From Rhizomys pruinosus (lineage: Eukaryota > Chordata > Mammalia > Rodentia > Spalacidae): DNA of 64,000 nt. The DNA lies in NCBI GenBank assembly GCA_009823505.1, contig VZQC01004696.1, forward strand, positions 6,375-70,374, in the 5' to 3' direction. Below, piece by piece: positions 54,300-63,917 of the stretch. Each line of letters opens with the position of its first letter. Position 1 is the first letter of the stretch. Under the pieces are notes generated by a model. That model saw only the letters and a list, made by a program, of their open reading frames with translations, was not told the DNA's origin and ran no database searches. The translations under genes and the position numbers were made by a program.

Positions 54300-54490
54300 T
54301 GGGGCGGACAGAGTGGCTTCATGGGTTAACAGCACGATGGTTGTCCTACAGGGAAGACCAGGTGTGCAAATCCCAGCAACCACAGGCAGCTAACAATGCT
54401 GTAACGCCATTTCCAGGGGGACGAACAACACCCCTTCGTGCCTCCTGCAGGCATGCATGACATGGGGGCTACTTAAACATACTCGACACA
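54300..54490 (+). mobile_element. B3 SINE, noisy
   Basis: TGGGGCGGACAGAGTGGCTTC to TACTTAAACATACTCGAC. Confidence 0.6.
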
Positions 54491-54532
54491 TGAAAAAAGC
54501 AACAAAACAGTGTAAAAAAATATATCTATTAT

Positions 54533-54680
54533 TGCCGGCATGGTGGCGCACACCTTAATCCTAGCACTTTGGAGGGCAGAGGCAGGCGGATCTTTGGTGA
54601 GTTCAAGCCAGCTGGTCGTATCGAGTGATGGTGTACCAGACAGCGGGGGTCGTACAGGTGAGACCGCTGATCTTGTAAAA
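54533..54680 (+). mobile_element. B1 SINE, noisy
   Basis: GCCGGCATGGTGGCGCACAC; the second half is scrambled. Confidence 0.75.
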
Positions 54681-54689
54681 GACAAATAT

Positions 54690-54737
54690 TAATAGATATA
54701 TATATCTTATGATATATATATATATATATATATATAC
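54690..54737. repeat. (TA)n tract
   Basis: ATATATAT units around a CTTATGAT break. Confidence 0.9.
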
Positions 54738-54747
54738 TGTGCGTATT

Positions 54748-54978
54748 GGACCGGCTCTGGAGAGAGGCTCAGTGGTTAGGAGCACTTGCTTTGGTAGAGG
54801 ACCCAGTTAGTGTTTTTCAATCCATCACCCACATGTCAGATCATGATGATCGTAACTCCAGTTTCAGGTGAATTCCGCTTTGCAGCTTTCTGGCCCTGCA
54901 GCATCACCAAAGGCATAGCTACATAGTACACTCAGTACAAGAAGGCAAAACACTCAGACACATAAATAAATAGATATA
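54748..54978 (+). mobile_element. B3 SINE, noisy
   Basis: GACCGGCTCTGGAGAGAGGC to GACACATAAATAAATAG. Confidence 0.65.
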
Positions 54979-55069
54979 AGATGGAGGGTTGGGAGAGAGG
55001 CTAGGCGGGTTGTGTTTTGGGAGATTTATGTTTTGGTTATATTTGTACATTGTTGTTTTTTAAATTAAA

Positions 55070-55256
55070 AGCAACCAACTGCTCTTGCAGAGGAACCGTG
55101 TTCGTTCCAGATACCCGCATGGCGGCGGAGAACTGTCTTTTTAACTCCAGTTCCAGGGGAAATCTGACACCCTCTTCTGACCTCTAGCACTGCAAGACAC
55201 GGTGACTAGACCTACATGCAGACAGTACATTCATTCCACATAATACATAAATAAAA
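55070..55256 (+). mobile_element. B3, 5' truncated
   Basis: Begins CAACTGCTCTTGCAGAGG; B box mutated (CGTGTTCGTTCCAG). Confidence 0.75.
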
Positions 55257-55258
55257 TT

Positions 55259-55425
55259 TAGCCGGGCATGGTGGCGCACGCCTTTAATCCTAGCAATGGG
55301 AGGGCAGAGGCAGGGGATCTTTGTGAGTTCAAAGCTATCTGGGTCTACAGAGTGTCGTTCAGGAACAGCAGGGCTACAGGGAGACCCTGTCTCGAAAGAC
55401 AAAAAAAAAATAAATAAAATTTAAA
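55259..55425 (+). mobile_element. B1 SINE
   Basis: AGCCGGGCATGGTGGCGC to CCCTGTCTCGAAAGAC, inserted in or after the B3 tail. Confidence 0.85.
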
Positions 55426-55454
55426 AATATATAAAAAAAATTTTTTTAAATGAG

Positions 55455-55615
55455 GGTCAGCTGGGGGTGTGGTGGCGCACACCTTTAGTCCCAGCTCTCA
55501 GGAGGCAGAGATAGGCAGATCTGAGTTCAAGGCCAGCCTGGTCTATACATGTAGTCTCAGGCCCAGCTGGAGCTAGGGAAAACCTGTCTCAAAAAAGAAA
55601 AAAAAAAAAAAAAAA
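55455..55615 (+). mobile_element. B1 SINE
   Basis: GGGGGTGTGGTGGCGCAC to AACCTGTCTCAAAAAAG; target TGAGGGTCAG at 55,450 and 55,616. Confidence 0.88.
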
Positions 55616-55744
55616 TGAGGGTCAGAACTGGATACAGCTCCCAAACCTCTCAGGCTCTGAGGCAAGAGGATTACTCTGAGGTCCATGCCAGTTTCTGCTA
55701 CAAAATGAAGTCCCCAGCGATGAAACAATAAAATCAGAGGACTG

Positions 55745-56000
55745 AAGCTTGGTGTGGTAGCACATCCTTGTACCCCAGAATTGGGAGGCTAAGAGGGACT
55801 TTTGAATCAGGCAGGGCTACAGGGAGACCCTGCTAGAAAAGACAAAAAAAAAAAAAAAAAAAAAAAAAGAATAAAATAGCTGGGTGTGGCTGGCATTGCC
55901 TTAATCCCAGACATGGGAGGTGCCAACCTGTTCTACATAGTTCGAGGCCAACTGTAGCTAAAGGGATACCCTGTCTAAAAGACCAAAAATTTAAAATAAA
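55745..56000 (+). mobile_element. Two diverged B1 SINEs
   Basis: 55,745-55,868 (CTTGGTGTGGTAGCACATCC) and 55,878-55,990 (AGCTGGGTGTGGCTGGC), both with internal deletions. Confidence 0.7.
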
Positions 56001-56304
56001 GGTGGAGCAGGTGGTACATTGTTCTAGAATTCAATCCCCAGCACATGTAAATAACTCACTGAAAGGACCTTTTCCTGCTCCTTACATTTTTGTTTCAGTG
56101 CTGGCTCAAACTGAGTCTTCTCTCCTTTAGCCTCCTAAGGTCAGGGTTAAAGATCCGAGCCACCATGCCTGGCTACTGCCTATTGAGAAGACTTTTTCTG
56201 TCATAACTTCAGATGTATCTGTGAATTGACACACACCTGTAATTTTTCCCATCATTCTGGCCTGACTATAGAGGTTTTCTAATATTTCATTTATTTATTT
56301 ATTT

Positions 56305-56455
56305 ATTTTTGGTCTTTTTGATACAGGGTCTCCCGTAGCCCCAGCTGTCCTGGAACTCACTCTGTAGACCAGGCTGGCCTTGAACTCACAAAGATCCGCC
56401 TGCCTCTGCCTCCCGAGTGCTGGGATTAAAGGTGTGTACCACCATGCCCAGCTTC
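56305..56455 (-). mobile_element. B1 SINE, antisense
   Basis: TGGTCTTTTTGATACAGGG to CCACCATGCCCAGC; inserted in the older B3 that follows (TTCATTTATT at both sides). Confidence 0.9.
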
Positions 56456-56459
56456 ATTT

Positions 56460-56657
56460 ATTATTTCTATTTATGTGTATGAGTGTTCTGCGTCCATATA
56501 TGTAAGTGCACCACATGTGTGGTGCAATGCCTGCTCTAGTAAAACAGGAGATAGGGATGTTTGTTAGCTGCCATGTGGATGCTGGGAACCAAACTTGGTT
56601 GCTGCTCTGTAAGAGCAGCCAGTGACCTTAACCACGGAGCCGTCCCTCCAGCCCCTG
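56460..56657 (-). mobile_element. Old B3, antisense
   Basis: ATTTATGTGTATGAGTG to CGTCCCTCCAGCCCC. Confidence 0.8.
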
Positions 56658-56699
56658 TACAGGTACTTTATATACTTTGGATTTGGTTTCTTTTCCTTT

Positions 56700-56940
56700 T
56701 TTTTTTAATTTTATTATTTTTGGATGTGTATGAATGTACTGTCTGCATGCAGGTTTGTGCGACCCTGTCGTGCAATGCCTCAGAGGTCAGAAGAGGGTCT
56801 CGGATTCCCCTGGAACTGGAGTTCTCCTGGAATTGGAGTTACAGACAGTTCTCAGCCGCCATGTAGCTGCTGGGGATCGAACCTGGGGTCTGTGCAAGAG
56901 CAGTCGGCGCTCTTAACCACTAGGCTATCTCTCCAGTCCC
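56700..56940 (-). mobile_element. B3-type SINE, two units, antisense
   Basis: Complete, CpG-rich; ends GGCTATCTCTCCAGTCCC. Confidence 0.92.
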
Positions 56941-57169
56941 ATCTTTTCATTTCTTTGACTTTTGTTGTATTGTTACAGTTTGGAGAGGGTTTTTTGTTTT
57001 TGTTTTGTTTAGTTTTTTGGTAGTAGGGTAGTAGTAATTGAAAGTGTCTCCTGTAGCCAGGTATGGTCTCAAATTTGCTCTGTAGTTAAGGATAACCCTT
57101 GAATTCTGCCTCCATTTCCCAAGTATTGGGATTACAAACACATGGCTAGGCCTGGTTTAGCCAGTTTTA

Positions 57170-57490
57170 TTGGGCTGTGAGGAGCCAGGAAAAGTTCGCG
57201 CAGGCGAAAAATTGAAGAGCGAGGAGCTCGTTTATTACGGATGCGGTCCTAATATGCTTTCTCTCTTTTTGCGGCGTGCCTGCAAGCATGTACAGAGGCG
57301 ACTGGAAGTGAGTTGAAGGCAGGGAGAACATGAGTACTAGATGGTTCCTTTCCTCGCAGAGAGCCTTTCTGTCCTTTCAGTGCACTTCCTTTATTTGTTT
57401 GTCCTTTACTCGTATTTCCTCTTCTGGAAGCTGTCCTTTACTCCTTTCTTTCCTCTTCTTTTCTTTCTTCTTCTTTCTGAATCCAGGTTC
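57170..57490 (-). mobile_element. Possible antisense LTR fragment
   Basis: The stretch starts TGTGAGGAGCCAGG and contains CTCGTTTATTACGG, an antisense poly(A)-type signal, then CpG-containing DNA unlike its neighbours. The rest is pyrimidine-rich (TTTCCTCTTCTTTTC). The assignment is tentative. Confidence 0.3.
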
Positions 57491-57504
57491 CATCGACTTG
57501 AAGC

Positions 57505-57612
57505 CCCAGCTGCATTGAAAACTCACCTTTTGAGGCAGACTGGCCTGAAACTACAATGATCCGCCTGCCTCTGCCTCCCAAGTGCTAGGATTAAAGGTGT
57601 GTGCCCAGCTAG
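57505..57612 (-). mobile_element. B1 fragment, antisense
   Basis: CCCCAGCTGCATTGAAAAC to GATTAAAGGTGTGTGCCC. Confidence 0.7.
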
Positions 57613-57629
57613 TTCTTTAAAAACAAGAA

Positions 57630-57758
57630 AAGGGGTGGGAAAGATGCTCACAACCATTCCAAGGGATCCAACACCCTCTTTGGGACTCTATAGGCATTAC
57701 AAGACACAGGTGCACTTACATCAAAGCAGGCAAAACATTCATAACAAAAAAAAATAAG
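57630..57758 (+). mobile_element. B3 with internal deletion
   Basis: GGGTGGGAAAGATGCTCACAACC joins the head directly to the middle; tail to ACATTCATAAC. Confidence 0.65.
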
Positions 57759-57965
57759 GGGCTGGAGGATGGCTCAGCACTTATGAGAATTGGCTGTTTT
57801 GCAGAGGAGACTGGGTCAATTCCCAGCATCCTCTCTGTAACTCCAGTTCCAGGGAATCTAATGCTCTCTTCTGACCTCTGCAGGCACTGCCATACAAAGA
57901 TGCATTACGGGCTGAGGAATACACTCATAGACATAAAAAAAAACTTAAAAAATGTTTTGAAAATA
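57759..57965 (+). mobile_element. B3 SINE, diverged
   Basis: GGGGCTGGAGGATGGCTCAG to ACACTCATAGACATAAA. Confidence 0.75.
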
Positions 57966-57984
57966 ATAAAAATAATAAAACAAT

Positions 57985-58115
57985 TGCCAAGCAGAGTGGT
58001 GTAGAACTTTAATCCAAGCAGAAGCAGGAGGATCTATTTGAGCTCAAGGAAGTCTAAGTGAGTTCCAGGCCAGCTCAGGTACAGGGAGACCCTGTAAAAA
58101 AAAAAAAAAAAAATC
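57985..58115 (+). mobile_element. B1 SINE, diverged
   Basis: GCCAAGCAGAGTGGTGTAG to GAGACCCTGTAAAAAA. Confidence 0.75.
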
Positions 58116-58117
58116 GT

Positions 58118-58370
58118 GGGGCTGGAGAGATGGCCTAGCGGTTAAGAGCACCGACTGCTCTTACAGAGGACCCGGGTTCGATCCCCAGCACCCACATGGC
58201 GGCCGAGAGCCGTCTGAAACTCCAATTCCAGGAGAACTCCAGCTCCAGGGGAATCCGAGACCCTCTTCTGACCTCCGCGGCATTGCACGACACGGGTGCA
58301 CAGACTTGCATGCAGGCAGTACATTCATACACATACAGAAATAAATAAAAATTAATAAAAAAAAATAAAA
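58118..58370 (+). mobile_element. B3-type SINE, two units, recent
   Basis: One of the least mutated copies, with all CpG sites of the subtype kept. Confidence 0.94.
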
Positions 58371-58405
58371 ATAATAAAATATTTTTAAATAAATAGATAA
58401 TTAGA

Positions 58406-58553
58406 GCCGGCCATGGTGGCGCACGCCTTTGATCCTAGCACTTGGGAGGCAGAGGCAGGCAGATCTTTGTGAGTTCAAGGCCAGCCTGGTCTACAGAGTG
58501 AGTTCCAGGACAGCTGGGGCTACAGGGAGACCCTGTCTTGAAAAGACCAAAAA

Positions 58554-58594
<41 letters not shown>

Positions 58595-58600
58595 AATTAA
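58406..58600 (+). mobile_element. B1 SINE with (AAAT)n tail
   Basis: GCCGGCCATGGTGGCGCACG to CTTGAAAAGACC, then ten AAAT units. Confidence 0.92.
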
Positions 58601-58627
58601 AAATAGATAATTAAAAAATAAATAAAA

Positions 58628-58940
58628 GTTGACTATGTTGGCCCACGCTTTAATTCCACCCCTCAGGAGGCAGAGGCAGGTGGATCTGTGAGACTGAGGC
58701 CAGTCTGCTCTACATATAGCAAGTTCCAGGACAGCAGGGGCTACAGGGAGACACTTTTTTTTTTTTTTCTGGTCTTTTCGAGACAGGGTCTCCCTGTAGT
58801 CCCAGTCCTGGAACGCACTCTGTAGACCAGGCTGGCCTTGAACTCACAAAGATCCGCCTGCCTCTGCCTCTCAAGTGCTAGGATTAAAGGCGTGCACCAC
58901 CACGCCCGGCATGGGGCGACACTGTTTCAAAAAGAATCAA
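58628..58940. mobile_element. B1 (+) split by a B1 (-)
   Basis: The outer + copy (GTTGACTATGTTGGCCC to GGGGCTACAGGGAGACAC) resumes at 58,912 (TGGGGCGACACTGTTTCAAA). The inner - copy fills 58,756-58,910. Confidence 0.85.
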
Positions 58941-58968
58941 TCAATCAATCAATCAATCGATCAATCAA
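58936..58968 (+). repeat. (AATC)n microsatellite
   Basis: Eight units in the outer B1 tail. Confidence 0.9.
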
Positions 58969-58971
58969 TAC

Positions 58972-59118
58972 AGCCATGGTTGGCCCCTGCTTTTAATCCT
59001 ACCACTCAGGAGGCAGAGGCAGGTGGAGCTCTGTAAGTTTGAGGCCAGCCTGGCCTATATAGTAAATTCCAGGCTAGCTGGGGCTACAGGGAGACCCTGT
59101 CTCTAAAAAAGAGAAAGG
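58972..59118 (+). mobile_element. B1 SINE
   Basis: AGCCATGGTTGGCCCCTGC to CCCTGTCTCTAAAAAAG. 59,120-59,440 is unassigned. Confidence 0.85.
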
Positions 59119-59447
59119 AGGAAAACAGATGGGGGAGCAGTGCAAGGGGAAGATGGCCCCAGGGGATCGGAGCAGAGAGGGCCCAGACCTGCTGCCTTCC
59201 TCTGGCCTTGGCTCCACCCACCACCAAAAAAAAAAGAACAACAAAGAAAAGATGAAAAAACTAACAGTCCTCCAGGACCTAAGGCAGGCAGTGATGAGCG
59301 GGAGGCCAGACCCCAGGAGAAATGGCACAAATGTGGTTGGTGGCTTGGTTTCCTAAGTACTGTTTGATCAGAATAACCAAAAAGAAAAGGGAGAGTGAGG
59401 GAGGTTTGATTTTTCTACATGAAGTTTTCTTCCTTCCTGTGAGTGCC

Positions 59448-59552
59448 CAGCCTAAGAGGGTTCTTAGCTGCTATGTGCATCCTGGGAATCAAACCCAGGT
59501 CCTCTGCAAGAGGAGTCAGTGCACTTAACCACTGAGCCATCTCTCCAGCCCC
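59448..59552 (-). mobile_element. B3 5' half, antisense
   Basis: AGCCTAAGAGGGTTCTTAGC to GAGCCATCTCTCCAGCCCCC. Confidence 0.8.
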
Positions 59553-59615
59553 CTTATTTTAATTTTATACCAGGGAAGTTTGTATTGTAAATACAAAGGG
59601 TAAAAGTCAATATCC

Positions 59616-59975
59616 TGGGCTGGGGATGACTCAGTGGGTAAAGCACTTGCTGCGCAAACATGAGCTGAGTTCAGATCCACAGCACCCACATAAACAGCCC
59701 GATGTGATGCTGACTGTTTACCGCACTGTAACCCCAGCACTGGGGTGGAGACAGAAAGATCCTGAGGGTTTTCTGGCCAGCCAGTCCAGCAGAAACAGTG
59801 AGTTCCAGGTTCAGTGAGAGACCCCGACTCAGAAAATAAGATGGACAGTGGTAAAGGAAGACACTCAACATCTGGCCTCCACACGTCCACTCACAGGCAA
59901 GCACACCTGCACAAACATCTGCATACGACATACCTGTGTACACCACACACACACACACACACACACACACATTAA
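59616..59975 (+). mobile_element. B4A-type SINE
   Basis: GGGCTGGGGATGACTCAGTGG, CACTTGCTGCGCAAACATGAG, CAGCACTGGGGTGGAGACAG, GTGAGAGACCCCGACTCAG and CATCTGGCCTCCACACG in B4A order; (CA)n end at 59,943-59,972. Confidence 0.8.
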
Positions 59976-60019
59976 AAAATCTTAAGTAAATGTCCAGCAT
60001 TAGTAGTTAAAAGTAGTTT

Positions 60020-60178
60020 TAGCCGGGCGTGGTGGCGCACGCCTTTAATCCTAGCACTTGGGAGGCGGAGGCAGGCAGATCTTTGTGAGTTCAAGGACAG
60101 CCTGGTCTACAGAGTGAGTTCCAGGACAGCTGGGGCTACAGGAAAACCCTGTCTCGAAAAGACCAAAAAAAAAAAAAG
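60020..60178 (+). mobile_element. B1 SINE, recent
   Basis: Near consensus; AAAAGTAGTTT(T)A / AAAAGTAATTTCA flanks. Confidence 0.92.
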
Positions 60179-60191
60179 TAATTTCAGGGTC

Positions 60192-60404
60192 AGGGGCTGG
60201 AGAGATGGCTCAGTGGTTAAGAGCACCGACTGCTCTTGCAGAGGACCCAGGTTCAATTCCCAGCACCCACATGGAGGCTAAGAACTGTCTTTAACTCAGT
60301 TCCAGGGGAATCCGATGCCTTCTTCTGACCTCCACGGCATTGCACAACATGGGTGCACCAACCTACATGCAGACAGTATGCTCATTCACATAAGAAAAAA
60401 AAAA
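60192..60404 (+). mobile_element. B3-type SINE, one unit
   Basis: Complete; tail to AAGAAAAAAAAAAGTAG. Confidence 0.92.
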
Positions 60405-60414
60405 GTAGTTTCAA

Positions 60415-60632
60415 AGAGAGGGGCATGTAGCTCAAGCTGGCAGAGTACTTGCCTAACACAGAAAGCCCAAGCCCCGGGTTCCATTCTTAGCATTGAGTAA
60501 AACTAGGCATGGTGATATACACCTGTGCTCCCACCACAGGAGGTAGAAGCAGAACCACCAGGGGTACAAAGTCATCCTCACCTACACAGGCAAGCACAAA
60601 GGTAGCCTGAGCTACATAAGACCCTGTCTCAG
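60415..60632 (+). mobile_element. B4-type SINE (ID + B1)
   Basis: GGGCATGTAGCTCAAGCTGG, CCCCGGGTTCCATTCTTAGC, then CTAGGCATGGTGATATACACC to AAGACCCTGTCTCA. Confidence 0.75.
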
Positions 60633-60776
60633 CCAGGCGTGGTGGCACATGCCTTTAATCCTAGCACTCAGGAGGCAGAGGCAGGCGGATCTTTGTGAGT
60701 TCAAGGCCAGCCTGGTCTACAGAGCAAGTTCCAGGACAGCTGGACAGCTGGGGCTATAAGGGAGACCATGTCTCAN
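60633..60776 (+). mobile_element. B1 SINE ending at a single N
   Basis: GCCAGGCGTGGTGGCAC to GAGACCATGTCTCA, N at 60,776, then the minisatellite with no poly(A). Confidence 0.9.
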
Positions 60777-60779
60777 AGG

Positions 60780-61213
60780 GAAGTGGCTCCAATGGACCCC
60801 TGTGCCTGGGCAGCCAAGCGGGCTCCAGTGGACCCCTGTGCCTGGGCAGACCGAGGCTGTCCAGTGGACCCCTGTGCCGGGGCAGCCGAGGCTGGCTCCA
60901 GTGCCCGTGTGCCTGGGCAGCCGAGCAGGCTCCAGTGGACCCCTGTGCCTGGGCACCGAGGCTGGCTACCAGTGGACCCCTGTGCCTGGGCAGCCGAGGC
61001 TGCACCGTCGGACACCTGTGCCTGGGCAGCCGAGGCTGGCTCCAGTGGACCCCTGTGCCTGGGCACCGAGGCCTGGTCTCCAGTGGACCCCTGTGCTGGG
61101 CAGCCGAGGCTGGCTCCAGGTGGACCCCTGGCCTGGGCAGCCGAGCTGGTCCAGTGGACCCTGTGCCTGGGCAGCCGAGGCTGGTTCCAGTGTGCAACCC
61201 TGTGCCTGCGAGC
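60780..61213 (+). repeat. 36-bp GC-rich minisatellite, about 12 units
   Basis: Units follow GGCTCCAGTGGACCCCTGTG + CCTGGGCAGCCGAGGCT with one- to three-base differences. Because 36 is divisible by three, frames stay open on both strands (PVDPCAWAAEAGS-like repeats), but no start context, signal or domain supports a gene. The left end is at the N, so the array may be longer. Confidence 0.92.
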
Positions 61214-61354
61214 CTCCCCATATTGATTTCTCTGGAAGGGAAGTTGGTCTTCCAAGGTGGCTAAGGCTGTGAGACCCACATGCTTCTCTGGCAAATTAGG
61301 CTGGGAAAGGTATCGTTTGACTCTACTTTCTTTTTTTAAATATTTTTTCTTTTT

Positions 61355-61590
61355 TTTAAATTTTATTTATTTCGGTATGTGTATGAGTACTGTCTGCATG
61401 CAGGCGTGTTCCCGCCGTGTCGTGCAATGCCACAGAGGTCAGAAAAGGGTGTCAGATTCCCCTGGAACTGGAGTTCTCCTGGAATTGGAGCTTCAGAAGG
61501 CTCTCGGCTGCCATGTGGGTGCTAGGGATTGAACCCGGGTCCTCTGCAAGAGTGGTTGGCGCTCAACCGCCAGGCCATCCCTCCAGACCT
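61355..61590 (-). mobile_element. B3-type SINE, two units, antisense
   Basis: Complete; TCGACTCTACT / TTTGACTCTACTTTC flanks. Confidence 0.9.
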
Positions 61591-61911
61591 CGACTCTACT
61601 CTAGTGAACACAGATGTCACAAGTGGGCTGGACCAACGAGGGGGCAGGGGGGGGCCTGAGAACCTAGCTCCAGGTGTCAGGTCAAGATTCCTGATGGAGA
61701 GGTCAGTGAGGCAGGATGGCTAAAGAAGAAGGTTAGGCAGAAACTGGGTATCAATGCACACAGCTTTCCCATTCCAAGTTCAGAAAACATAAAACAAAAT
61801 TACAGTGTGGTGTTGTGTGTGTGTGTGTGTGTATGTGAAATGTCACATGTGGAAGCCAGAGGACAACTTGGAGTTAGTTCTTTTTTTACCATAAGAGTCC
61901 TGGGTCTCATC

Positions 61912-62046
61912 ACTTTTTTTTTTTTTTTTTTTGGTCTTTTTGATATAGGGTTTCCCTATAGCCCCAGCTGGCCTGGAATTCACTATGAAGACCAGGCTGG
62001 CCTTGAACTCACAGAAATCCATCTGGCTCTGCCTCCCAAGTGCTGA
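61912..62046 (-). mobile_element. B1 SINE, antisense
   Basis: GGTCTTTTTGATATAGGG to GCCTCCCAAGTGCTGAG; 5' end lost. Confidence 0.85.
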
Positions 62047-62159
62047 GATCAAATTCACATTTTCAAGTTTTGCAGCAAGTACCTTTATCTGCTGAGACAT
62101 CTAGTTGGATACCCACTAAAGAGTCTTGCTTCATTTATGTTTTTGTTTGTTTTAAATGG

Positions 62160-62310
62160 AAGCTGGTGGCACAGGCCTGTAATCTCACCACTCAGAAGGC
62201 CCATGTAGCCAGATCTCTTTGAGATCAAGGCCAGCCTGGTCTACATAGCAAGTTTTAGGCCAGCTGGGGTTATAGGGAGACCCTGGCTATAAACAAACAA
62301 ACAAAAAAAC
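62160..62310 (+). mobile_element. Old B1
   Basis: AGCTGGTGGCACAGGCC to GACCCTGGCTATAAAC. Confidence 0.75.
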
Positions 62311-62329
62311 AAATAAAATTGAAGATGCA

Positions 62330-62395
62330 GACTGAGTCCAGAGCCTTGCTTCTGCTGAGCAAGAACTCTACCACTGAGCTAAATCCCCATCACAG
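62330..62395 (-). mobile_element. ID-like fragment, antisense
   Basis: GAGCAAGAACTCTACCACTGAGC then TAAATCCCCATC, read in two parts. Confidence 0.6.
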
Positions 62396-62589
62396 CCTCA
62401 GTGATTCTTTAAAAAAAAATTACTGAATTTACATGCACTTGGTACTGTACATTTAGGAGAGAATTTAATCCTGCTAGGCTAACTATACTATTCCTGGTGT
62501 GCAGAGAGATTGACTAATTTCCTCAAAGTTACAGAGTACAGCAAAGGAGTCAAAATGTCTTTTTACCAGAGTTCTAAGTAACTTTCTTT

Positions 62590-62653
62590 TCTTTTTTTTT
62601 TTTTTTTGCTGAGACAGGGTCTTTTTTTTTTTTTTTTTTTTTTTTTGTTTTTT

Positions 62654-62690
<37 letters not shown>
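62590..62690. repeat. Poly(T)/poly(A) inverted tract
   Basis: Runs of about 16 and 26 T around GCTGAGACAGGGTC, then about 34 A; self-complementary and probably unstable. Confidence 0.9.
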
Positions 62691-62693
<3 letters not shown>

Positions 62694-62694
62694 A

Positions 62695-63020
62695 ATCGAA
62701 TCCAATTCTCTAGTTAAACCATCTATCATTCCAAATCTCTTTCTCTAAAAAAAATATATCCACTATTCCTACTTATTCCAGTTTAAAATCTGAGATTCAT
62801 TCTCATTTTTAACCCTCTCAGTTTTCTACCCATCACTATTAGCCTCCACATTCTGTTAATTTTCTACTGAAAACATCTTAAGGTCTTTTAAATAAATATC
62901 ATCATCTTAAGTTCCCTATATTCAAATTTACTAAAGTGATCTCTAGCTAATTTTCCAGCTTCCAATCTAACCTACATGCAGATGCAAATTAAACTTTCTT
63001 TGTTAAGGAATTGTCCTAAA
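62695..63020. other. AT-rich DNA, nothing identified
   Basis: Pyrimidine-rich, stop-rich in all frames. Confidence 0.5.
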
Positions 63021-63029
63021 CACATTCTT

Positions 63030-63211
63030 CAGAGCTGGAGAGTTGGCACAGGAGGAAAACAAATACACTTGCTATCAAACCTGATGACCTGAGTTTGATC
63101 CCTAGGTTCCACATGGTGGGAGGAGAGAATGATTCACAAAAAGTTGTCCTCTGATCTCCATAATACCATGGTAGCATGCATGCAAAACTATCTCTCTCTC
63201 TCTCTCTCACT

Positions 63212-63248
<37 letters not shown>

Positions 63249-63250
63249 TA
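63030..63250 (+). mobile_element. RSINE1 (B4 family) with (CT)n(CA)n tail
   Basis: GAGCTGGAGAGTTGGCACAGG, GATGACCTGAGTTTGATCCC, AAAAGTTGTCCTCTGATCTCC, then CT and CA runs (63,190-63,242). Confidence 0.8.
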
Positions 63251-63254
63251 AACA

Positions 63255-63915
63255 AATGTAATATACGTGCACTCTTCAGAAATCACCAAATACATACATT
63301 TTCTCTATGTTGACAGTGTTTATCAAATCCATGCTATCTCTTAATCCCTAAAGATGATAGAGATTAACTATATGGTAATTATTTCCATAAAAATAAATGG
63401 CACAGTTGGTAGAAGCATATTTGCCTCGGTTTTATTTTGTGAATACATTATACTGGATACAACAGCTGGGTTTTGCATCTTTCTGGCAGGAAATTCACCA
63501 CTACTCCCTCATATCTTTCATATAACAATTTTTTTAACCTCCATATTGTTTCTGTTCTCTCTTACATGTTATCTTATCTCACAGGGACTTAACTCTAATA
63601 GCAATCAAAACAATTTCAATGTATTCTGCATATCTCATACGGTTGTACAAGTCTAACATCATGCTTTTGTTAATAAGCAATTAGGCCTCATCATGTGCTT
63701 TTCTGAACAACTCTTTATAACACATTTGAACACAGAGAAAAATGGCCTCAAAAGCAAGACCAGAACACACTACAAAAGAAGCCATATTTATAGAACCAAG
63801 ACAAAAATCCGCTTAATGTTACTGAACAATGTCTCTAATTCAACAAGATAATTTAGCTAGTGTCCTACATTCAATCATTCAGAATGTAGTCAGAAATAAA
63901 TTAAAAGAATGCTAC
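63255..63915. other. AT-rich unique DNA, no gene seen
   Basis: A 100-codon frame at 63,354-63,656 has hydrophobic stretches but no start context, splice signals or family likeness; composition explains it. Confidence 0.5.
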
Positions 63916-63917
63916 GT

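Noticed and set aside
5204..58332. tRNA genes suggested by GGTTCGATCCC B boxes
   Set aside because: All belong to B3, B4 or ID SINEs. Downstream sequence does not fold as a tRNA and continues into SINE bodies.
60780..61213. CRISPR array
   Set aside because: The units are contiguous without unique spacers, in a vertebrate genome.
60695..61294. Repetitive protein of 150-190 codons
   Set aside because: It is a 36-bp minisatellite, open in several frames because of its unit length, starting inside a B1 and with frame-breaking unit indels.
1507..61532. Many 60-143-codon frames with MYCLHA/CTRVVQC/GGQKRVSDSPGTGV or NVLSACKSVHPCRAMPRRSEEG motifs
   Set aside because: They are translations of the antisense strand of B3-type SINEs. 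The same peptides recur at every copy, with no promoter, splice or conservation evidence.
63354..63656. 100-codon hydrophobic frame near the right end
   Set aside because: AT-rich chance frame with no start context or family match.
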